NCBI GenBank assembly: GCA_007128245.1
Contig: SKXU01000082.1
Coordinates: forward strand, 1 to 18,773
DNA from: Candidatus Woesearchaeota archaeon
GTDB taxonomy: Archaea; Nanobdellota; Nanobdellia; Woesearchaeales; SKIA01
Reading direction: 5' to 3'
Length of the DNA stretch: 18,773 bases
Shown: one piece after another, positions 13,154 to 18,773 of the stretch
How positions within the stretch are numbered: position 1 is the stretch's first letter
Layout: each line of letters opens with the position of its first letter
Notes under the pieces: model-generated
Databases searched by the model: none
Told to the model about the DNA's origin: nothing
The model's input: the letters and a program-made list of their open reading frames with translations, nothing else
Made by a program: the position numbers and the translations under genes

Positions 13154-14525
13154 GGGACTTAAAGACAAACTCAAAAACGCTCTTTCAAGCTTTACGAAAA
13201 GCGCCGAGCAAGAAGCAGAGGTACGTGAAGAAGAAGCGTTAGACGCTCCTGAAGAAATAAGTGAGCGAGAAAAAGAGCTTATTGAGGAAGACACCACATC
13301 AGAAAAAGAGTTGAGTTCACATCAAGATACTCCTCAAGAAGAGAGCGAGCGGGAAGCAGAGCTTGCTGAGGAAGACGAAAGATCAAGAGAAGAAGAGTCT
13401 GACGCTCCTAAAAGAGTGAGCGAGCGAGGAGAAGAGCTTGCTGAAGACACTGCAGCAGAAAAAGAGTTGAGCGATTCTCAAGAAGAGAGCGAGCAAGAAG
13501 CAGATGCAGAGGATGAACAACCAGCGCCTGTGCCAGATGAGCACATCACAACCACAGAACCTGCAGAAAAACCAAGCGTTACTGTGCAGCAAGAGAAACC
13601 AGCAAAAACAACTGAGAAACCCCCCGCCGAACAACCAGTTGCGGAAAAGAAATCATTTTTTGCAAAGATAAAGGAAAAAGTTACTACCATACAACTCTCA
13701 GAAGAAAAGTTTGAAGAACTCTTCTGGGATATAGAACTCGCACTGCTTGAGAGCAACGTCGCAGTAGAAGTGATTGAGCGCATAAAAGCAGATCTGCAAG
13801 ACGAGCTAACCACAGGACGAGAAGCCCGCGGAGGCCTTAAAGAACGTGTTGAGCGCCGCATGAGAGAAACGCTTACAGACGTGTTGTCACAAACACCCAT
13901 CGACTTGCTAGAGAGCGCAAAACAACACTCACCACTCGTAATCTGTATCGTAGGAGTAAACGGCTCAGGAAAAACCACTTCGATAGGAAAGCTTGGAGCA
14001 TACTTTACCCAAGAAGGAAAAAGCGTGGTGTTTGCGGCAGCAGACACCTTCCGAGCAGCAGCGATACAACAACTCCAAGAACACGCAAAAAACCTTGATA
14101 TCCCTTGCATTGCCCAAAGCTACGGAGCAGACCCCGCTGCTGTTGCGTACGACGCAATACAATACGCAACCGCAAGAAACATCGACGTAGTACTCATTGA
14201 CACCGCAGGACGACTCCACTCAAACACCAACCTCATGGATGAGCTTGCAAAAGTGGTGCGCGTCGCAAAACCACACCACACACTCTTTGTCGGAGAAGCA
14301 ACGACCGGAAACGACTGTGTCGAACAAGCACGCCTGTTCTCAGAGAAAACGCGTGTTGACGGCGTCATTCTCACAAAAGCAGACGTAGACGACAAAGGAG
14401 GCGCAGCAGTGAGTGTTGCGTACATCACAAAAAAACCCATCCTCTTTCTCGGCGTAGGACAAGACTACGGCGACTTTGAGCACTTCATGCCAGAAACAAT
14501 AGTTGACAGCCTGCTTGGCGAGTGA
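13146..14525 (+). CDS. ftsY: Signal recognition particle receptor FtsY
   Basis: GTPase that docks SRP-ribosome complexes at the membrane so that membrane proteins enter the translocon. The 459-aa protein has a short basic amphipathic N-terminus (1-20), then a highly charged acidic A region (20-165) with three imperfect repeats of about 25-28 residues. For example DAPEEISEREKEL (33-45) and DAPKRVSERGEEL (86-98), with EESEREAELAEED (65-77) between. The N domain starts near 170. The G domain has GVNGSGKT (270-277), DTFRAAAIQQL (300-310), DTAGR (352-356), TTGND (386-390), TKAD (410-413) and GVGQ (436-439). These are the FtsY rather than Ffh/SRP54 variants, and there is no M domain. Other archaeal FtsY proteins often have much shorter A regions. 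Confidence 0.95.
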   Translation: MFKGLKDKLKNALSSFTKSAEQEAEVREEEALDAPEEISEREKELIEEDTTSEKELSSHQDTPQEESEREAELAEEDERSREEESDAPKRVSERGEELAEDTAAEKELSDSQEESEQEADAEDEQPAPVPDEHITTTEPAEKPSVTVQQEKPAKTTEKPPAEQPVAEKKSFFAKIKEKVTTIQLSEEKFEELFWDIELALLESNVAVEVIERIKADLQDELTTGREARGGLKERVERRMRETLTDVLSQTPIDLLESAKQHSPLVICIVGVNGSGKTTSIGKLGAYFTQEGKSVVFAAADTFRAAAIQQLQEHAKNLDIPCIAQSYGADPAAVAYDAIQYATARNIDVVLIDTAGRLHSNTNLMDELAKVVRVAKPHHTLFVGEATTGNDCVEQARLFSEKTRVDGVILTKADVDDKGGAAVSVAYITKKPILFLGVGQDYGDFEHFMPETIVDSLLGE

Positions 14526-14548
14526 GTTCGCAGTCTAATAGCAGAAGA

Positions 14549-14557
14549 CTATAAAAA
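14549..14557 (+). promoter_or_regulatory. TATA box of the VTT-domain gene
   Basis: CTATAAAAA centred 27 bases before the ATG at 14580. Confidence 0.6.
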
Positions 14558-14579
14558 CAGGCGCAAACCCAAACACCAC

Positions 14580-15167
14580 ATGCCAAAGCGTCTTTTCGTG
14601 TATGAAACCAATGACCATGTAAAACCACGCATCTACGCACTCATTGTGGGCATCTTGCTTGTTGCCGCAGGAGCGTGGGTGGTGTACGACAACCTTACCG
14701 CAGACGAAGACGCAACAAGCTTTATTAGCTTACCAGACTTTGATAATATCACCGCAGTAACGCTATTCGTGTCATCAGCGCTCGGAGGACTCTTCTTCAT
14801 CCCCATCCCGGTAGAAATACTGTTTATTCAAGGAATGCGACAAGGAAATACGCCACTCGTATTATACATCGCCGTCATGAGCGGATTTCTGCTTGGACAC
14901 ATCGTCAGCTACCTTATCGGATACAAGCTCAGCCACATCGTACAATACTTCTTGAGCCCAAAAAAAATGTATAGCCTGCGCCGCATGGTGAACAAATACG
15001 GATCCTACGCCATCATCGGAGTAAACATCATCCCCGGACCAAGCCCACAGCTCAGCTTCGGCCTAGGAATTGCGCGCTACAACTTCGTACGACTCATCAC
15101 GCTCGTCATCATCGGCAATGCACTTAAATACGGCGCCATCATCGGCTTCTTCGCACTCGTTACCTAG
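14580..15167 (+). CDS. VTT-domain (DedA/SNARE-associated-like) membrane protein
   Basis: A 195-aa membrane protein with about five hydrophobic segments. It begins with a short charged cytosolic end and a first helix at about 18-37. The VTT fold is indicated by FFIPIPVEILFIQGM (76-90 region), the re-entrant first half. The second half reads KYGSYAIIGVNIIPGPSPQLSFGLG, with the conserved Gly-Pro rich turn followed by a last helix. DedA proteins support membrane homeostasis and proton-dependent lipid-carrier recycling; the exact role of archaeal members is open. It has its own TATA box after ftsY and precedes the PRC-barrel genes, which have a separate promoter. Confidence 0.75.
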   Translation: MPKRLFVYETNDHVKPRIYALIVGILLVAAGAWVVYDNLTADEDATSFISLPDFDNITAVTLFVSSALGGLFFIPIPVEILFIQGMRQGNTPLVLYIAVMSGFLLGHIVSYLIGYKLSHIVQYFLSPKKMYSLRRMVNKYGSYAIIGVNIIPGPSPQLSFGLGIARYNFVRLITLVIIGNALKYGAIIGFFALVT

Positions 15168-15171
15168 CAGA

Positions 15172-15179
15172 TTTATATA
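15172..15179 (+). promoter_or_regulatory. TATA box of the PRC-barrel gene pair
   Basis: TTTATATA just after the VTT gene stop, centred 26 bases before the ATG at 15202. Confidence 0.65.
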
Positions 15180-15201
15180 TGACAAGCACTCCAAACCCTG
15201 A

Positions 15202-15672
15202 ATGGAGAGCTTTATACGGGAAGGACCCACTTATGAAGAAACACGACCAACACGCGTACTCCTCGGAAAGCGCGTGCTATCAAAAAGCGGAGACGTCATT
15301 GGACGAGTAGTACAACTGCGCATCGACACCAACAAACGCACCCTTGAAGGAGTCGTTGTACGAAAAGGATTCATCAGAACCATGTATGTGTGCATGAGCT
15401 ACGTCACACGCATCACAGAACAAGCACTCATGCTCGGCATAGACCCCGCAGCACTATTTCTTGGACGATCAGCAGTGAGTGCTGACGGAAAAAAATTCGG
15501 TACCGTCATCGCTCTTGAGCGCGTCAACGAAACAAACGAAGTCGTAAGCGTAACGGTACGACGCTACTTCGTGCAAAAAATAACTATTCCCAAAGAGGAG
15601 TTCTCGCGATTCGGAACAAGCCTCATCCTAAAGAGTACGCATGACCAAGCAAGAAAAAAATTCACCCCGTAA
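15202..15672 (+). CDS. PRC-barrel domain protein 1
   Basis: A 156-aa protein built of two PRC-barrel-like units. The first starts at LLGKRVLSKSGDVIGRVVQL (20-39) and continues with LEGVVVRKGF. The second starts at FLGRSAVSADGKKFGTVIAL (85-104) and continues with VSVTVRRYF and KITIPKEEF. The LLGKxVxSxxGxxxGxV pattern is the family signature. PRC barrels are small beta-barrels found in photosystem H subunits, RimM and archaeal proteins linked to RNA metabolism or cell division. The exact role here is unknown. It overlaps the next gene, also a PRC protein, by 32 bp. Confidence 0.75.
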   Translation: MESFIREGPTYEETRPTRVLLGKRVLSKSGDVIGRVVQLRIDTNKRTLEGVVVRKGFIRTMYVCMSYVTRITEQALMLGIDPAALFLGRSAVSADGKKFGTVIALERVNETNEVVSVTVRRYFVQKITIPKEEFSRFGTSLILKSTHDQARKKFTP

Positions 15673-16132
15673 AGACCTTGACGGAGCGATCACCTCCGAG
15701 GACGTACTCGGAAAAGACGTGATTGACCCAAGAGGAACATTTATCGGAGTCACAGACAAACTCCTCCTGAATCCACAAACCATGGAAGTACTCGGAATCA
15801 GCGTCGATAAAGGATTTCTCAAAAAAGGACTAGTGATAGGTTCAGGACACATCAAGGAAGTAACGCCACACGCAGTACTCTTAGCAACCACGCCAGCAAG
15901 CCAAATAAAAGGTATGAGCGTGTTTTGTAGCGAAGGAACCCGACAAGGAATAGTGCAAGAAGTACAACTCGAGGAGAACTCAAACAAAATACTGTTCTTG
16001 CTTATCAGAACAGGAACGTTCGGGCACGAAATTAAGATCCCAGCAGGAGCTATTGAGTACATCGAATCAAACGTGATGCTCAATACCACACCTGAAGAGC
16101 TCAAACTCATCCTTCAACAAATTGACTTATAA
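15641..16132 (+). CDS. PRC-barrel domain protein 2
   Basis: A 163-aa paralogue of the preceding protein. The first unit is VLGKDVIDPRGTFIGVTDKL (22-41), then VLGISVDKGF. The second begins IKGMSVFCSEGTRQGIVQEV (88-107) and has LFLLIRTG and HEIKIPAGAIEYI. The end is acidic. It starts 32 bp inside gene 1 and is probably translated by coupling, as no strong Shine-Dalgarno site is seen. The stop codon sits in TTATAA, which also supplies the stop of the convergent Nudix gene (6-bp overlap). Together the two genes would supply four PRC units. Confidence 0.75.
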   Translation: MTKQEKNSPRKDLDGAITSEDVLGKDVIDPRGTFIGVTDKLLLNPQTMEVLGISVDKGFLKKGLVIGSGHIKEVTPHAVLLATTPASQIKGMSVFCSEGTRQGIVQEVQLEENSNKILFLLIRTGTFGHEIKIPAGAIEYIESNVMLNTTPEELKLILQQIDL

Positions 16133-16534
16133 CAATCCCTCTTCTTCTAAGTGCGCATGTGCTTGCGAAAACACTCGTTTATGCTCATCAAACTTGAGCA
16201 GTGCATCAACATTCTCCGCATCCTCCCAGCGAAATCCTAAGTGCTCAGAGGATAACACAGGATCATCATCAGAGAGTAAGATACCAAAATCAACTGTCTT
16301 ACGCACCTTGCCCTTGTGATAAAAATAATATGACGAACGCGTCCTAAACGTGAGTAAGCGACCGCGCATTCCCGTCTCCTCAAACACTTCTCTGAGCAAT
16401 GTCTGAGTGAGCGTTTCATCACCTTCTTGTTTGCCCTTAGGAAACTCCCAGTGACCATCACGGTGCTGCACTAACAAAAACTGGTTACGAGCAGGAGAAT
16501 AAATGACTGCGCCAGCAGATACTTCTTGCCTCAT
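16127..16534 (-). CDS. Nudix hydrolase (probable Ap4A/NTP-type pyrophosphohydrolase)
   Basis: A 135-aa Nudix enzyme cleaving a nucleoside diphosphate linked to another group, with Mg. The full Nudix box Gx5Ex7REUxEExGU runs from G34 to M56: G34, E40, R48, E49, E52, E53 and G55 are all present. FPKGK just before the box, preceded by GHWE, resembles asymmetric diadenosine tetraphosphate hydrolases (FPKGH). Substrate is therefore likely Ap4A or similar house-cleaning targets, but Nudix specificity cannot be settled from sequence. It is joined to lonB by an ATGA overlap (16531-16534), the second gene of that operon. Confidence 0.88.
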   Translation of the reverse strand: MRQEVSAGAVIYSPARNQFLLVQHRDGHWEFPKGKQEGDETLTQTLLREVFEETGMRGRLLTFRTRSSYYFYHKGKVRKTVDFGILLSDDDPVLSSEHLGFRWEDAENVDALLKFDEHKRVFSQAHAHLEEEGLL

Positions 16535-18390
16535 GCATACGTATCCTTAATCTTCTTGAGCACTTTCTCATGTCCCTTCCAGTCAAGAGCAATCTCAAGC
16601 ACCTCTTCAATACGATCAACAGGCTGAATCTTCACGAGCTTTTGCACCTTAGAGTCCAAGACGATATCTTTGAGGTTTGTGCGAGGAACAATAACAGTGC
16701 GAATACCCGCTTGCGACGCAGCCTCCACCTTACTGGTTACGCCACCAATAGGAAGTACGTCACCGCGCACAGACAAGCTACCCGTCATAGCAACGTCCTG
16801 TCTGATAGGAACTTGCTTGTACGCACTAATAATAGCAGTGGCAACCGCGATAGAGGCAGAGTCACCCTCAACACCCTCATAGGTTTGTAAGAATTGCACG
16901 AAGATATCATAATGCTCAGTAATGTCATCGCCAAACATACGCTTAATAATCGCAGAGACGTTCGTGATAGCTTCTTTTGCAATGTCACCTAACCGACCCG
17001 TAGCCATAATTTTAGTCTCTTTTCCACCGCGAGTAATCTCTGCCTCGATAGGAAGCACGATACCACTCGTAGAAGAGCCAGCGCCCATGACCGCAAGCCC
17101 ATTCACGCGACCCGTGCACGACTTTTTGGTCATGATAACCTCATACTCTTTTTTGCGCTCAATATACTTATCAGCCATTTGATGCTCAAGCGTGCGCGCG
17201 AGTTTGAGTGCGTCACGGACGTGATCAGCAGTCACAAGATCATCTTCTCGCTCAACAGCCAAGTCGCCAGCTGCACGCACAATGCCTCCAAGCTCCCGCA
17301 AACGAAGCGTGAGGTGATGCGCGCGGTTCGCTCGTCGCTGCGCTTCCTGAATGATGCGCTCAACAGCTTCTTTTGAGAAATGAGGAATCTTACCATCTTT
17401 CGTGACTTCTTGAGCAACGAACTGTGCGAGCTTCTCACGATTCTGCGGAGTGTCTTTCATAGTGTCCTCCATGAACACCTCGTATCCATACCCACGAATA
17501 CGACTTCTCAGCGCAGGATGCATGCCCTTGATCGTATCAACGTTACCTGCTGCGACGAGCACGAAGTTACACGGCACTGCTTCTGTGCGCACCATAGCAC
17601 CTGCAGAACGCTCGGACTGACCAGTGATTGAGAACTTTCCCTCTTGAATAGCAGTGAGTAATTCTTGCTGCGTATCTCGCGCAAGCGTTGCTATCTCATC
17701 AACAAACAACACTCCCATGTGCGCCTTATGAATCATCCCAGCAATTACGCGCTCATGCGCAGGAGTACCAAGACCTCCCGATTGGAACGGGTCGTGGAGC
17801 ACATCACCAAGTAATGCTCCTGCGTGCGCTCCTGTCGCGTCAAAGTACGGAGCTTGCTGCTTGTTGAAGTTATCAACAATAATCTTAGGAGAAGACGTGC
17901 GAGTAGCCCCCATGCGTTTTCCAAGGTTCATGAACAAGAGCACTGCTGCAAGAAACATAATGCCCCCTAAAAAGAATGCTGCAAACATGATCTCTGATTC
18001 ATAGCGATACAAAATCCACCACGGAGCAATCATTGCGAGCACGGCGAGAAGAATCATAATCAGATTTTGGTTCTTAAAAAATTCTGTTGCTTGCACGCGA
18101 CTGCGCGCCACCAACTCACGCGCTTGACCTGCTGGAAACGTGCGAATGAGCGGTTGATTCTCATCATTTTGATTAGGAAATGAGACGATGTCAACAAGTT
18201 TTTCCTTAGGCAATAGCTCAGCCAAGGCGACGCCAAGCATACTCTTACCTGTTCCTGGCTCACCAATAAGCAAGACGTGTCGGCGCTGCTTGGCAGCCTT
18301 ACGAATCACACGCACAGCTTCTTCTTGCCCAATCACTTGATCAATGATGGGTTTAGGTGTTGAGATATCAGCAGTTGTCTCGTACTCCAT
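16531..18390 (-). CDS. lonB: Archaeal membrane-anchored ATP-dependent Lon protease (LonB type)
   Basis: ATP-dependent protease degrading damaged and regulatory proteins at the cytoplasmic membrane. Counted from the ATG at 18390 (619 aa): Walker A GEPGTGKS (43-50), two membrane helices inserted in the AAA+ domain (about 110-126 and 135-154), and Walker B LFVDEI (228-233). The C-terminal protease domain has a Ser-Lys dyad: S511 in EGDSAS and K554 in VTSKVEAA. The 43-residue spacing is the one known from the Archaeoglobus enzyme. There is no N-terminal LonA domain, as expected. A GTG at 18411 would add seven residues, but the TATA box is only a few bases from it and 28 bases from the ATG. The TGA stop overlaps the Nudix start. 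Confidence 0.94.
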   Translation of the reverse strand: MEYETTADISTPKPIIDQVIGQEEAVRVIRKAAKQRRHVLLIGEPGTGKSMLGVALAELLPKEKLVDIVSFPNQNDENQPLIRTFPAGQARELVARSRVQATEFFKNQNLIMILLAVLAMIAPWWILYRYESEIMFAAFFLGGIMFLAAVLLFMNLGKRMGATRTSSPKIIVDNFNKQQAPYFDATGAHAGALLGDVLHDPFQSGGLGTPAHERVIAGMIHKAHMGVLFVDEIATLARDTQQELLTAIQEGKFSITGQSERSAGAMVRTEAVPCNFVLVAAGNVDTIKGMHPALRSRIRGYGYEVFMEDTMKDTPQNREKLAQFVAQEVTKDGKIPHFSKEAVERIIQEAQRRANRAHHLTLRLRELGGIVRAAGDLAVEREDDLVTADHVRDALKLARTLEHQMADKYIERKKEYEVIMTKKSCTGRVNGLAVMGAGSSTSGIVLPIEAEITRGGKETKIMATGRLGDIAKEAITNVSAIIKRMFGDDITEHYDIFVQFLQTYEGVEGDSASIAVATAIISAYKQVPIRQDVAMTGSLSVRGDVLPIGGVTSKVEAASQAGIRTVIVPRTNLKDIVLDSKVQKLVKIQPVDRIEEVLEIALDWKGHEKVLKKIKDTYA

Positions 18391-18414
18391 ACCGCTTCCA
18401 AAAACAGTCACTGC

Positions 18415-18421
18415 TTATAAA
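18415..18421 (-). promoter_or_regulatory. TATA box of lonB
   Basis: TTTATAA on the minus strand, between the enolase stop and the lonB start, centred 28 bases before the ATG at 18390. It decides the start codon. Confidence 0.6.
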
Positions 18422-18425
18422 CCTT

Positions 18426-18773
18426 TTATTTATGGAAATCATTTCTTAGCGGGAGACGAAACTGATCTTCCAACCAAAGTAACTGATTGTACTTTGCGGT
18501 CCGCTCACCACGCACAGGAGCACCAAGCTTTATTTGCCCACACCCAAGACCAGTTGCGAGGTCCGCAATAAAGGCATCCTCAGTCTCACCTGAGCGATGA
18601 GAGACCATAACCGTCCAGTCATTATCAAACGCAAGCTGTGCAGCATGAATGCTCTCTGTGACGGTTCCAATCTGATTTACTTTCAGAAGTAAACTATTAG
18701 CACTCTTCGCGTTTATTGCTCTGTGAATGCGCTCAGGGTTGGTCACAGTAAGATCGTCGCCAACTACTTGGCA
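18426..18773 (-). CDS. eno: Enolase, C-terminal part (partial)
   Basis: Interconverts 2-phosphoglycerate and phosphoenolpyruvate in glycolysis. The last 115 residues are present; the gene continues past the right edge. Hallmarks are VVGDDLTVTNPERI with the Mg-binding Asp, LLLKVNQIGTVTE with the catalytic lysine, MVSHRSGETED with the substrate-binding His-Arg-Ser, and the ending IKLGAPVRGERTAKYNQLL. All are intact and typical of a working enzyme. The stop lies 35 bp before the lonB start on the same strand, and lonB has its own promoter in that gap. Confidence 0.96.
   Translation of the reverse strand, partial: CQVVGDDLTVTNPERIHRAINAKSANSLLLKVNQIGTVTESIHAAQLAFDNDWTVMVSHRSGETEDAFIADLATGLGCGQIKLGAPVRGERTAKYNQLLWLEDQFRLPLRNDFHK

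Noticed and set aside
13478..14110. 210-codon minus-strand frame opposite ftsY
   Set aside because: A Ser/Ala/Cys-rich antisense shadow of the FtsY acidic and GTPase regions.
1..18773. CRISPR arrays, insertion sequences, prophage or toxin-antitoxin genes
   Set aside because: No direct-repeat arrays, transposase, integrase or toxin motifs were seen on either strand; the window is almost fully accounted for by housekeeping genes.

Overview
The window is a gene-dense piece of an archaeal chromosome. Archaeal markers are translation factor aIF6, prefoldin alpha, an FtsY receptor next to them, a membrane-anchored archaeal-type Lon (LonB), an intron-free tRNA-Val without encoded CCA, and archaeal promoters. 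Nearly every gene that opens a transcription unit has an A/T-rich TATA box centred 24-30 bases before its start codon, so most mRNAs should be leaderless or nearly so. Two internal cistrons instead carry clear GAGGT(G) Shine-Dalgarno sites. I cannot fix the phylum; a DPANN or other uncultivated lineage is a guess.

Layout. 1-673 (-): N-terminal part of a class I ribonucleotide reductase small subunit fused to an ATP-cone. 674-892 (-): its control region, with a 16-bp NrdR-box-like palindrome, a weaker second copy 30 bp away, a TATA box, and a roughly 170-nt leader that reads as a cobalamin (B12) riboswitch. 944-3829 (-): CPA1-type antiporter, thioredoxin-fold redoxin, DUF4349-like membrane protein, DUF6122-like membrane protein, each with its own promoter. 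3908-6226 (+): lipoate-protein ligase, an overlapping ligase-like paralogue without the catalytic lysine, a 51-aa membrane protein with its own promoter, and an alpha/beta hydrolase. 6215-11013 (-): EamA transporter, then a phosphoglucose isomerase-SNF2 ATPase pair joined by an ATGA overlap. 11103-11175 (+): tRNA-Val. 11256-14525 (+): kleisin ScpA, then aIF6-prefoldin alpha-FtsY with overlapping genes. 14580-16132 (+): VTT/DedA-like membrane protein and two overlapping PRC-barrel genes. 16127-18390 (-): LonB and Nudix hydrolase with an ATGA overlap. 18426-18773 (-): C-terminal part of enolase.

Most of the window is housekeeping: central carbon metabolism, chromosome organisation, protein targeting and quality control, translation. 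The stretch that stands out is 674-892. Its signature elements are typical of bacteria: NrdR boxes and a B12 riboswitch in front of a B12-independent reductase that also has an allosteric ATP-cone. If correct, this archaeal gene is controlled by dNTP/ATP status at transcription, by cobalamin at the RNA level, and by ATP/dATP at the protein level. The likely reading is transfer of a bacterial nrd locus with its control region, in a cell that also has a B12-dependent (class II) reductase.
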